In this document: piece by piece, positions 1 to 5,034 of the stretch
Position numbering within the stretch: position 1 is the stretch's first letter
Layout: each line of letters opens with the position of its first letter
Source: JACQKT01 sp038063055
GTDB taxonomy: Bacteria > Patescibacteriota > Minisyncoccia > UBA6257 > 2-01-FULL-56-20
Direction: 5' to 3'
DNA length: 6,475 bases
NCBI GenBank assembly: GCA_038063055.1
Contig: JBBTVY010000022.1
Span: forward strand, 1 to 6,475
Made by a program: the position numbers and the translations under genes
The notes under the pieces: generated by a model
Seen by the model: only the letters and a program-made list of their open reading frames with translations
The model's database searches: none
What the model was told of the DNA's origin: nothing

Positions 1-252
1 CCGCTGGAGGAAGAAAAAATAACCAAGTCGGGAATCGTTTTGCCGGACACGGCCGAAAAAGAGAAGCCGGTTAGGGGAAAGATTCTCGCAATCGGGCCGG
101 GCAAGCTCAACGAAAAAGGCGAGCGTGTCCCGATGTCCGTAAAAATCGGCGACACAGTGCTTTTTAAAAAGTACGGCCCCGACGAAATAGAAATCGAAGG
201 CAAAAAATATCTGGTCGGCGACGAGGAAGACATCCTTGCGATTTTGGAGTAA
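1..252 (+). CDS. groES: Co-chaperonin GroES (5' end cut off by the window edge)
   Basis: The reading frame is open from base 1 to TAA at 250-252, giving 83 visible residues. GroES proteins are about 95 residues, so roughly a dozen N-terminal residues lie outside the window. GroES forms the heptameric lid of the GroEL chamber in the cytosol and triggers release of substrate for folding. The visible part starts at P-L-E-E-E, just before the mobile loop, whose hydrophobic I-V-L tripeptide (visible residues 12-14, in S-G-I-V-L-P) docks onto GroEL. The family core follows: R-G-K-I-L-A-I-G-P-G, V-K-I-G-D-T-V-L-F-K-K-Y-G and the C-terminal D-I-L-A-I-L-E. The TTG at 40 is only an internal Leu codon of the mobile loop, not a start. 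groEL follows after a 199-nt spacer, the standard groESL order, so co-transcription is likely although the spacer is longer than in many bacteria. Confidence 0.95.
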   Translation, partial: PLEEEKITKSGIVLPDTAEKEKPVRGKILAIGPGKLNEKGERVPMSVKIGDTVLFKKYGPDEIEIEGKKYLVGDEEDILAILE

Positions 253-255
253 GAT

Positions 256-375
256 ATGGCTCCCCGCTCTAATTTTGAAAATAATTTGCTGGCGATCCGC
301 TTCGCCCAAAAGAGAGATGCCGCTATTCGCGGCGCGCGGATCGTAAAAAATATCAAGGTCAATAATAAATATTAA
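256..375 (+). CDS. Doubtful 39-aa basic ORF just after groES
   Basis: An ATG at 256 opens 39 codons ending in TAA at 373-375, starting 3 nt after the groES stop. A GGAG at 246-249, inside the last groES codons, is 6 nt before this ATG, which is good Shine-Dalgarno spacing. The peptide starts M-A-P-R-S-N-F-E and is rich in Arg and Lys (9 of 39), with no Cys, no membrane segment and no motif I recognise. Against it, the GGAG is explained by the conserved groES ending, the ORF overlaps an inverted repeat (293-343), and such a short frame can arise by chance. I list it only because of the well-placed ribosome site; conservation of the peptide in relatives would decide. Confidence 0.2.
   Translation: MAPRSNFENNLLAIRFAQKRDAAIRGARIVKNIKVNNKY
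293..343. repeat. Inverted repeat in the groES-groEL spacer
   Basis: CGATCCGC (293-300) is the exact reverse complement of GCGGATCG (336-343), with 35 nt between the arms. Smaller alternative hairpins overlap it: GGCGA (291-295) with TCGCC (301-305), and CCGC (320-323) with GCGG (329-332) around a 5-nt loop. There is no T-run after it, so it is not a typical intrinsic terminator. It could be an mRNA structure or processing site that separates groES and groEL expression; this is inference. Confidence 0.5.
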
Positions 376-376
376 C

Positions 377-382
377 TATAAC
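377..382 (+). promoter_or_regulatory. Possible -10 box for a groEL-proximal promoter
   Basis: TATAAC matches five of six bases of the sigma-70 -10 consensus. I see no convincing -35 at normal spacing. If used, transcription would start near 389, giving groEL its own mRNA with a leader of about 60 nt that holds a 17-codon frame starting at ATG 392. Weak evidence. Confidence 0.2.
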
Positions 383-441
383 GAGCAAGCGATGGCAAAA
401 TTAGGGCGGGATGCTCATTTTTGTAATCAATCGCTTCGCTC
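383..441. repeat. Imperfect inverted repeat just before groEL
   Basis: GAGCAAGCGAT (383-393) pairs with ATCGCTTCGCTC (430-441), eleven base pairs with a single bulged base. A competing shorter hairpin pairs GAGCA (383-387) with TGCTC (412-416). The right arm ends 10 nt before the groEL ATG, so the structure would sit over the ribosome-landing region. It does not match the CIRCE operator (TTAGCACTC-N9-GAGTGCTAA) bound by HrcA. It may be a translational control element or a binding site of another repressor; function unknown. Confidence 0.45.
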
Positions 442-451
442 TTGAACAAAA

Positions 452-2098
452 ATGGCAAAACAAATTTTATTCGATGAGAACGCGCGGATAGCGCTCAAAA
501 AAGGAATCGACAAACTTGCCCAAGCGGTAAGAATGACGCTCGGTCCGCGCGGACGTGCGGTCGTTATTGAAAAGGGATACGGAGCTCCGCAGGTAACTTT
601 CGACGGCGTCACCGTCGCCAAGGAAATCGAACTTGAGGACAAATACGAAAATCTCGGAGCCGACTTCATAAAACAAGCGGCCGACAAGACGAACGACAAT
701 GTCGGCGACGGCACCACCACTTCGGTTGTTCTCGCCCATGCCATGATCGAGGAAGGCGAAAAAGCCATCCGCGACAAAGGATTCAATGTGATTCAGCTGG
801 CAGAGGAACTTAAAAAAGCTGGCAAAGAGGTAATAAAATCTCTTGAGGGCCAGCGCGAAGTCATCAACGACAACAAGAAAGTCGAAGAAGTGGCTACGCT
901 TTCGGCAAAGGATGCCGAAATCGGAAAACTCATCGCCGAAGTCATGGGTAAAGTCGGCAAAGAGGGCGTGGTCACCATTGAAGATTCAAACACTATTGGC
1001 AATTCATTCGAGATAGTCGAAGGAATGCAATTCGACCGCGGCTATGTTTCTCAATATATGATAACCAGCCCGGAAAGAATGGAGGCGTCTCTTGAAGACC
1101 CGCACATTCTCGTCACCGACAAAAAATTATCCTCGATACAGGAACTTCTGCCGCTTCTCGAAAAACTTCTGCAGGCGGGCAAAAAAGAACTGGTAATAAT
1201 AGCGGAGGAAGTCGAGGGCGAGGCGATGGCGACGCTCGTCGTAAACAAGCTTCGCGGTATTTTCACGGCGCTCGCGGTAAAAGCGCCCGGTTTCGGCGAC
1301 AGGAGAAAAGAAATGTTACAGGACATAGCCGTTGTCACAGGAGCGCAGTTTATTTCCGAAGACGTTGGCAAAAAACTTGAGAACATAGAAATTTCCGATT
1401 TGGGTCACGCCCACAAAGTTGTTTCCAATAAGGACAATACGACCATCGTCGGCGGCAAAGGCGACAAGAAAGCCATAGACGAACGGGTGAATCAGCTTAA
1501 AGCGCAGATTAAAAAAACGGACTCCGAATTCGACAAAGAAAAATTGCAGGAACGCCTCGGAAAACTTTCAGGAGGAGTCGCCGTCATAAAAGTCGGAGCT
1601 CCCACGGAATCGGCGCAGAAAGAATTAAAACAGAGAGTGGAAGACGCAGTCGCCGCCACGCGCGCGGCCATGGAGGAGGGAATAGTCCCCGGCGGCGGAA
1701 TCGCGCTTTACAATGTCGTAGCCGGAATGTCGGACGCCGTTTCATCAAAAGAAAAAAACGACGTCGTCAAAGCAGCTTTCGGAATCATCAATCGGGCTCT
1801 GACCGCTCCGGTTCAGTCGATTGTGGCCAACAGCGGCGAACACTGGAGCAAAATAGAAACGGAGCTCTCAAGGCGTTCTATGCCGTCGGATTCGTGGAAA
1901 GGATTCAACGCCCTCAATAATCAGATGGGCGACCTAAAAACCGCCGGGATAGTTGACCCGCTCAAAGTCGTGAAAACGGCTTTTCTCAACGCCGTTTCGG
2001 TTGCCGCCAATTATCTGACCGTTGGCGCGGCCATCGCCAATATCCCTGAAAAGAAAGAAAAGCTCGGAGGCGGCATGCCGATGGGGGAGGATTACTGA
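452..2098 (+). CDS. groEL: Chaperonin GroEL (Hsp60), 548 aa
   Basis: ATP-driven cytosolic chaperonin; two heptameric rings enclose unfolded proteins under the GroES lid. The length, 548 residues, is typical. Visible landmarks: L-G-P-R-G at 30-34; the nucleotide-binding G-D-G-T-T-T at 85-90 (D86 equals E. coli D87); the apical-domain K-A-P-G-F-G-D-R-R-K at 277-286; D398, the catalytic Asp needed for ATP hydrolysis; the chaperonin signature A-A-M-E-E-G-I-V-P-G-G-G at 405-416; and D494 in G-D-L-K-T-A-G-I-V-D-P near the ATP pocket. ATG 452 gives the usual M-A-K N-terminus. No good Shine-Dalgarno precedes it; an inverted repeat does. Two oddities: the tail is short, ending G-G-G-M-P-M-G-E-D-Y without the repeated G-G-M motif, and the usual T-T-E-A-like segment near the C-terminus reads L-T-V-G-A-A. 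Catalytic residues are intact, so it should be active. It ends in TGA just before a terminator. Confidence 0.98.
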   Translation: MAKQILFDENARIALKKGIDKLAQAVRMTLGPRGRAVVIEKGYGAPQVTFDGVTVAKEIELEDKYENLGADFIKQAADKTNDNVGDGTTTSVVLAHAMIEEGEKAIRDKGFNVIQLAEELKKAGKEVIKSLEGQREVINDNKKVEEVATLSAKDAEIGKLIAEVMGKVGKEGVVTIEDSNTIGNSFEIVEGMQFDRGYVSQYMITSPERMEASLEDPHILVTDKKLSSIQELLPLLEKLLQAGKKELVIIAEEVEGEAMATLVVNKLRGIFTALAVKAPGFGDRRKEMLQDIAVVTGAQFISEDVGKKLENIEISDLGHAHKVVSNKDNTTIVGGKGDKKAIDERVNQLKAQIKKTDSEFDKEKLQERLGKLSGGVAVIKVGAPTESAQKELKQRVEDAVAATRAAMEEGIVPGGGIALYNVVAGMSDAVSSKEKNDVVKAAFGIINRALTAPVQSIVANSGEHWSKIETELSRRSMPSDSWKGFNALNNQMGDLKTAGIVDPLKVVKTAFLNAVSVAANYLTVGAAIANIPEKKEKLGGGMPMGEDY

Positions 2099-2128
2099 AT
2101 AACTTATAATTAATCGATAACTGATGAC

Positions 2129-2155
2129 AAAAATCCCTCGTTCAGAGGGATTTTT
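2129..2155 (+). terminator. Intrinsic terminator after groEL
   Basis: AAAAATCCCTC (2129-2139) and GAGGGATTTTT (2145-2155) form a perfect 11-bp stem with the 5-nt loop GTTCA. The T-run on the + strand and the matching A-run upstream mean it could stop transcription in both directions. It lies 30 nt after the groEL stop and closes the groESL operon. Confidence 0.92.
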
Positions 2156-2157
2156 AT

Positions 2158-2186
2158 TTGACTTTATTTTTGCCTGGCGCAATACT
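2158..2186 (+). promoter_or_regulatory. Candidate sigma-70 promoter for the small-protein unit
   Basis: TTGACT (2158-2163, 5/6 match) is followed after 17 nt by AATACT (2181-2186, 4/6 match), directly behind the groEL terminator. A promoter is needed somewhere here because the next gene is isolated by that terminator. A start near 2193 would give a leader of about 75 nt. A small bulged inverted repeat, CTGGC (2174-2178) with GCCAG (2190-2194), overlaps the -10 and could be an operator or hairpin. The -10 match is modest. Confidence 0.35.
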
Positions 2187-2254
2187 GTTGCCAGCGTTCG
2201 GGGGCTTATTTTATTCCTACCGAACATCATAAAATTGAAACATTGATTTTTGAG

Positions 2255-2260
2255 AAGGAG
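2255..2260 (+). promoter_or_regulatory. Strong Shine-Dalgarno of the 69-aa gene
   Basis: AAGGAG lies 8 nt before ATG 2269. It is the clearest ribosome-binding site in the window; groEL, lemA, htpX, the methyltransferase gene and the UMP kinase gene lack one. This fixes the start and supports efficient translation of the small protein. Confidence 0.85.
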
Positions 2261-2268
2261 ATAATGCC

Positions 2269-2478
2269 ATGAACGACATAATCCACGGTCTTCAAGCTGG
2301 GTTCGCGCTCTGTGGTTTTTCGCAAGCTGTTCCGAGGGACTGGCCCGTCGGGCACAAGTTTGTTGAATTCCGCGACATAAAAAATATAACTTGTCCGGAA
2401 TGCAGACAGGAAGCCGAGAACTTGCAAAAAGCGAGAGAACAGGTTCAAGAACGGCCGTCCAGAAGAAGGCAGGGATGA
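2269..2478 (+). CDS. Small putative zinc-binding protein, 69 aa (H...CG...CPEC)
   Basis: I cannot name this protein. Visible: H6 and C15-G16 in H-G-L-Q-A-G-F-A-L-C-G, then W25-P26, and T-C-P-E-C at 41-45 (C42, C45). His-x8-Cys plus a later Cys-x2-Cys is the layout of short zinc-ribbon-like hypothetical proteins common in bacteria and phages, so one H/C/C/C zinc site is a reasonable inference. The C-terminal 24 residues are charged (Q-K-A-R-E-Q-V-Q-E-R, ending R-R-R-Q-G) and probably helical or disordered; they could contact nucleic acid. There is no signal peptide or membrane segment, so it should be cytosolic. It has its own strong ribosome site, is insulated by terminators on both sides, and its TGA overlaps the ATG of the next ORF. 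A role in RNA or DNA binding is only a guess. That it is a real gene is fairly likely. Confidence 0.72.
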   Translation: MNDIIHGLQAGFALCGFSQAVPRDWPVGHKFVEFRDIKNITCPECRQEAENLQKAREQVQERPSRRRQG

Positions 2479-2594
2479 AAACATCCGTCCAATCTGATAC
2501 AACCGTAGTTGTTGCCGCCTCTGAGGTGCGGGCAGTCGGTCTCAGTATTCACATCCCGTCTTTTAACTGGGACGTTCCATGTGGCGGCGTTTGA
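2475..2594 (+). CDS. Overlapping 39-aa ORF, unknown function
   Basis: ATG 2475 overlaps the TGA of the 69-aa gene as ATGA, the arrangement of translational coupling, and GAAGG (2465-2469) lies 5 nt before it. The frame runs 39 codons to TGA 2592-2594, and a strong terminator follows 20 nt later. The peptide starts M-K-T-S-V-Q-S-D, has a mildly hydrophobic middle (T-V-V-V-A-A at 10-15, V-G-L-S-I-H-I at 21-27) and ends N-W-D-V-P-C-G-G-V with a single Cys. I recognise no family. The same frame is open back to a GTG or ATG-like codon near 2391, but that would place most of it inside the 69-aa gene. It fits neatly between coupled start and terminator, but could also be a chance frame. Confidence 0.4.
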   Translation: MKTSVQSDTTVVVAASEVRAVGLSIHIPSFNWDVPCGGV

Positions 2595-2614
2595 AAATGG
2601 GCGAGTTTGCCCGG

Positions 2615-2640
2615 GGCAGTGGGAAACACTGCCTTTTTTT
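2615..2640 (+). terminator. Intrinsic terminator of the small-protein unit
   Basis: GGCAGTG (2615-2621) and CACTGCC (2627-2633) form a perfect 7-bp stem with a GGAAA loop, directly followed by seven T residues (2634-2640). This is a textbook Rho-independent terminator. It ends the 69-aa/39-aa unit and separates it from the lemA region. Confidence 0.93.
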
Positions 2641-2648
2641 ATCGGGTG

Positions 2649-2676
2649 TTGCAATACTTTTTTGTGATGGTAAAAT
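2649..2676 (+). promoter_or_regulatory. Candidate sigma-70 promoter upstream of lemA
   Basis: TTGCAA (2649-2654, 5/6) and TAAAAT (2671-2676, 5/6) with a 16-nt spacer. It starts right after the preceding terminator. The expected start site is near 2683, where an ATG opens a 21-codon frame, so a transcript from here would begin almost exactly at that ATG. Confidence 0.6.
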
Positions 2677-2682
2677 AAGCTA

Positions 2683-2748
2683 ATGCCTGAAGCAGTTTGG
2701 CTGATTATAGGAATTATCTTCATTCTTGCGGTCTTGTTTTTCATTTAG
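2683..2748 (+). CDS. Possible 21-aa single-span membrane microprotein
   Basis: ATG 2683 opens 21 codons ending in TAG 2746-2748. After M-P-E-A-V-W the peptide is almost wholly hydrophobic (L-I-I-G-I-I-F-I-L-A-V-L-F-F-I), a single transmembrane helix with only one charged residue, near the N-terminus. It has no Shine-Dalgarno, but a good promoter places the start site at its ATG, so it could be translated as a leaderless message. It ends 24 nt before lemA, whose protein is also membrane-bound. Possible roles are a small regulator or partner of LemA/HtpX, or a leader peptide; none is shown. An AT-rich spacer can give such a frame by chance, hence the moderate confidence. Confidence 0.4.
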   Translation: MPEAVWLIIGIIFILAVLFFI

Positions 2749-2765
2749 AAATAAAGTTATATAAT
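2738..2765 (+). promoter_or_regulatory. Candidate lemA promoter with consensus -10
   Basis: TATAAT (2760-2765) is a perfect -10 box; TTTTCA (2738-2743, 4/6) stands 16 nt upstream as a weak -35. The lemA ATG is 7 nt after the -10, so the predicted start of transcription falls on or next to the start codon. This implies a leaderless lemA mRNA from this promoter. Confidence 0.55.
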
Positions 2766-2772
2766 TAAAACT

Positions 2773-3390
2773 ATGGGAAACATTATATTTATCGTCGCAA
2801 TCGTATTATTGCTTCTTAGCGGATTCTTTGACCTTATTGACTGGAAATTTAATGCCGTCGCCATAGTCATCGTTGTTTTGCTGTGGCCAGTAGCGGTGTA
2901 TAACGGTTTAATCCGCCTTAGAAACCGCGCTAAAGAAGCGATGTCGGACATTGATGTTCAGACCAAGCGCCGCTACGACCTTATTCCGAATCTCGTCGAG
3001 AGCGTGAAAGGATATATGAGCCACGAAAGAGGGGTTTTCGAAAAAGTGACGGAGGCAAGAACGAGAGCGATGAACGCCGGAACCGGCAAAGAAAAACTGG
3101 CCGCTGAAAACGTTCTTTCTGGAGCCCTTAAAACCCTTTTCGCCGTTTCCGAGAATTATCCGCAACTCAGGGCAAATGAAAACTTTTTGCATCTTCAGCA
3201 GGAATTGACCGACACGGAGGACAAAATTCAAGCGGCCCGCCGGTTCTACAACGGCAATGTCCGCGACCTAAACACCGCCATCCAGATTTTCCCGACAAAC
3301 CTCATCGCCGACACTTTCGGTTTCGGCCAGATGGAATTTTTCGAAACGGAAAACGACGCGGAACGCCAGCCGGTGAAAGTGAGTTTCTAA
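2773..3390 (+). CDS. lemA: LemA family membrane protein, 205 aa
   Basis: LemA proteins are membrane-anchored helical-bundle proteins of poorly defined role, often encoded beside the protease HtpX. Family hallmarks are clear: Y-N-G-L-I-R-L-R-N-R at 43-52, D-I-D-V-Q-T-K-R-R-Y-D-L-I-P-N-L-V-E at 59-76, N-Y-P-Q-L-R-A-N-E-N-F at 128-138, and R-R-F-Y-N-G-N-V-R-D-L-N at 156-167, followed by F-P-T-N-L-I-A and G-F-G. The usual form has one N-terminal membrane segment directly before the Y-N. This one has about 20 extra residues and two hydrophobic stretches (about 3-19 and 26-43) joined by a short D-L-I-D-W-K linker, which could invert the topology of the helical domain. ATG 2773 is chosen because a consensus TATAAT lies 7 nt upstream; later in-frame TTG codons have no better signal. 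htpX follows after 56 nt. Confidence 0.94.
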   Translation: MGNIIFIVAIVLLLLSGFFDLIDWKFNAVAIVIVVLLWPVAVYNGLIRLRNRAKEAMSDIDVQTKRRYDLIPNLVESVKGYMSHERGVFEKVTEARTRAMNAGTGKEKLAAENVLSGALKTLFAVSENYPQLRANENFLHLQQELTDTEDKIQAARRFYNGNVRDLNTAIQIFPTNLIADTFGFGQMEFFETENDAERQPVKVSF

Positions 3391-3411
3391 ATTAAGACTT
3401 TTTACTATTTT

Positions 3412-3437
3412 CCATATTCTAGATCCATATTCTAGAT
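3412..3437 (+). repeat. Tandem 13-bp duplication before htpX
   Basis: CCATATTCTAGAT occurs twice head to tail (3412-3424 and 3425-3437). Each copy holds TATTCT, a 4/6 match to a -10 box; the first copy has a weak -35-like TTAAGA (3392-3397) 17 nt upstream, and the second ends 9 nt before the htpX ATG. It may be a slippage duplication of a promoter element or of a binding site. The repeat itself is certain; its role is not. Confidence 0.8.
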
Positions 3438-3446
3438 TGTCGTTTT

Positions 3447-4346
3447 ATGGCCAATTTATACGACCAACAAGAATCAAACATCCATCGCACATGGCTGCTT
3501 TTCAGCGTTTTTTTGATTGTCATCATCGGGCTCGGCTGGGCGTTTTCGTATGTTTACGGCAATCAGGGAATTTTGTGGTTCGCGGTTATCTTCAGCACTG
3601 TTTCGAGTATTTTAAGCTACTGGTATTCCGACAAACTGGCGCTTTATATGGCGAAAGCAGTGCAAGTAGAAAAGAAAGACAATCCGGAGCTCTATCGCAT
3701 AGTTGAAAATCTTTCGATAACCGCCGGTCTTCCAATGCCGAGAGTTTATATAGCCCCAGGTCAGCAAATCAACGCCTTTGCCACCGGACGCGACCCGGAA
3801 CACGCGGCCATCGCCGTGACCGACGGGGCGTTAAAGCGCCTCGATAAAACCGAGCTCGAGGGCGTGCTCGCGCACGAACTTTCGCATGTCGGAAATCGCG
3901 ACATTCTCGTTTCAACCGTTGCGGTGGTGCTTGCGGGAATAATTTCTCTTTTGAGCGATTTTTTCCTGCGTTCCATATTTTGGGGCGGGCTTGGAAGAAG
4001 GGGTAACGACGGCAGGGGAAACAATATGCTCGTTTTGATAGGAGTAGTTCTTTCCGTTCTGGCGCCCATAGGAGTAATGCTTATTAAATTTGCTATCTCG
4101 CGTAAGAGGGAATCCTTGGCTGATTCATCGGGCGTTCTTTTGACTCGCTATCCCGATGGCCTGATTTCGGCGCTTAGGAAAATCGGAGCCGACCAGATGC
4201 CGCTCGCGACCGCGCGCGATTCCACCGCGCATCTCTGGCTCGACAATCCGTTCAAGGGCAAATCAGTTTCGTGGTGGCAAAAAATGTTCATGACTCATCC
4301 TCCTATTGAAGAACGGATAAAAGCGTTAAATGAAATGGATGCTTGA
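3447..4346 (+). CDS. htpX: HtpX-like membrane zinc metalloprotease (M48), 299 aa
   Basis: Integral membrane endopeptidase that degrades damaged or misfolded membrane proteins; family M48. The zinc site is complete: H-E-L-S-H at 143-147 (H143 and H147 as ligands, E144 as catalytic base) and R-K-R-E-S-L-A-D at 219-226 with E222 as the third ligand and D226 conserved. Further M48 marks are G-L-P-M-P-R-V-Y at 94-101, N-A-F-A-T-G at 109-114 and T-H-P-P-I-E-E-R at 283-290. Hydrophobic segments at about 17-37, 42-60, 155-177 and 193-216 give the four-helix layout of HtpX with the active site facing the cytosol. The length matches the family (about 290). No Shine-Dalgarno precedes ATG 3447; a tandem repeat with -10-like elements lies just upstream. 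It may be transcribed with lemA (56-nt gap, no terminator between them) as well as from its own promoter. Confidence 0.96.
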   Translation: MANLYDQQESNIHRTWLLFSVFLIVIIGLGWAFSYVYGNQGILWFAVIFSTVSSILSYWYSDKLALYMAKAVQVEKKDNPELYRIVENLSITAGLPMPRVYIAPGQQINAFATGRDPEHAAIAVTDGALKRLDKTELEGVLAHELSHVGNRDILVSTVAVVLAGIISLLSDFFLRSIFWGGLGRRGNDGRGNNMLVLIGVVLSVLAPIGVMLIKFAISRKRESLADSSGVLLTRYPDGLISALRKIGADQMPLATARDSTAHLWLDNPFKGKSVSWWQKMFMTHPPIEERIKALNEMDA

Positions 4347-4376
4347 AAAATCCTTACAAAAATTTTTTCTAATTTA

Positions 4377-4961
4377 ATGGGACTAATAGAACGCTTCTTT
4401 TCGGAACAGATGGAACAAAAAGAACAAGAAACGCCAATAAAGCGCGTTTTTATCGAATTAGGCGCGGGACATCGGCCACTCCCCACTGAGGGCGACAAAA
4501 CGTTTTCGGAAAACGACATTTACGTCGGCGTAGATATGGACGAGGAAAGGCTAAAAAAGGGCCGCTCTGAGACGCAAAAAGGAGAAAAATCCAGCGAGAA
4601 ACAAAATATGTATTTTGTGCGTGGAGATGCAACAAAGCTGCCGCTTGGCAGCGGCATTTCTGATGAAATTTTTCTCAGGAACATACTGGGAGACCCCGGA
4701 ATAACACAAGAGATAAAAGACGGCTTTCTTAACGAAGCCGGACGAATCGCGAAAGATAACGGACGTCTCATTATCGAGGAAACGTATACACCGAGACGAT
4801 TGAAGGAAGTTCGCGATATTCTTAGGCAGCATGGATTTATCGTTGAACGAGTTGAAAAAATATCTGAAAAACACTCGCCGTTTCCAGACTGGGATGAATC
4901 TTTCACCTATCGTGTTTTCGCCCAAAAACGTCCAGCGAAAACTAAGGCATTGTTTTCATAA
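4377..4961 (+). CDS. Class I SAM-dependent methyltransferase-like protein, 194 aa
   Basis: The order of motifs is that of a Rossmann-fold SAM methyltransferase: motif I F-I-E-L-G-A-G-H-R-P at 25-34 (E27, G29, G31), an acidic residue after strand 2 for the ribose in Y-V-G-V-D-M-D at 49-55 (D53), R-G-D-A-T-K-L-P at 82-89 (D84 near the adenine), and a strand-5 region A-G-R-I-A-K-D-N-G-R-L-I-I at 121-133. A C-terminal strand pair (H-G-F-I-V-E-R-V-E at 152-160, T-Y-R-V-F-A-Q at 177-183) completes the fold. The glycine loop is a variant lacking the third Gly. Substrate unknown; no target-recognition domain is visible. It lies 30 nt after htpX with no terminator between and no Shine-Dalgarno. ATG 4377 is the first start; a second in-frame ATG at 4410 (M12) would still keep all motifs and cannot be excluded. 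The tail is basic. Cytosolic. Confidence 0.75.
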   Translation: MGLIERFFSEQMEQKEQETPIKRVFIELGAGHRPLPTEGDKTFSENDIYVGVDMDEERLKKGRSETQKGEKSSEKQNMYFVRGDATKLPLGSGISDEIFLRNILGDPGITQEIKDGFLNEAGRIAKDNGRLIIEETYTPRRLKEVRDILRQHGFIVERVEKISEKHSPFPDWDESFTYRVFAQKRPAKTKALFS

Positions 4962-4992
4962 AATTTTATTATAATTTGTTCGAGCGGAGTTT

Positions 4993-5020
4993 TTGACATA
5001 CTGTAGGTTTAAAGTAGAAT
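4993..5020 (+). promoter_or_regulatory. Strong sigma-70 promoter of the UMP kinase gene
   Basis: TTGACA (4993-4998) is a perfect -35 and TAGAAT (5015-5020) a 5/6 -10, with a 16-nt spacer; this is the best promoter in the window. The start site would be near 5027, only about 8 nt before ATG 5035. An extra TATAAT at 4970-4975, without a clear -35, might be a second, weaker promoter. Confidence 0.8.
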
Positions 5021-5034
5021 CATCAAACTATTCT

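Noticed and set aside
376..451. CIRCE operator (HrcA site) before groEL
   Set aside because: The inverted repeat present does not have the TTAGCACTC-N9-GAGTGCTAA pattern. A CIRCE site could still lie upstream of groES outside the window.
427..1386. Several minus-strand and alternative-frame ORFs of 69-119 codons over groEL
   Set aside because: They are antisense to an unambiguous groEL, Ser/Leu-rich, and show no family motif or ribosome site.
2391..2594. Longer 67-codon version of the 39-aa ORF
   Set aside because: Its first 28 codons lie inside the 69-aa gene in another frame without a ribosome site; the ATGA-coupled start at 2475 is more plausible.
1934..2744. Minus-strand ORFs of 91-99 codons across the groEL end and the small-protein unit
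   Set aside because: They cross two terminators, oppose better-supported genes and show no recognisable domain or promoter.
3437..3706. 89-codon frame overlapping the start of htpX
   Set aside because: It is an out-of-frame reading of the well-supported htpX gene starting from a TTG.
4343..4376. Promoter for the methyltransferase gene (TTGAAA and TCTAAT)
   Set aside because: The spacer is 19 nt and the predicted start site would fall just inside or after the ATG at 4377; it could only serve a start at 4410. Too weak to list as a feature.
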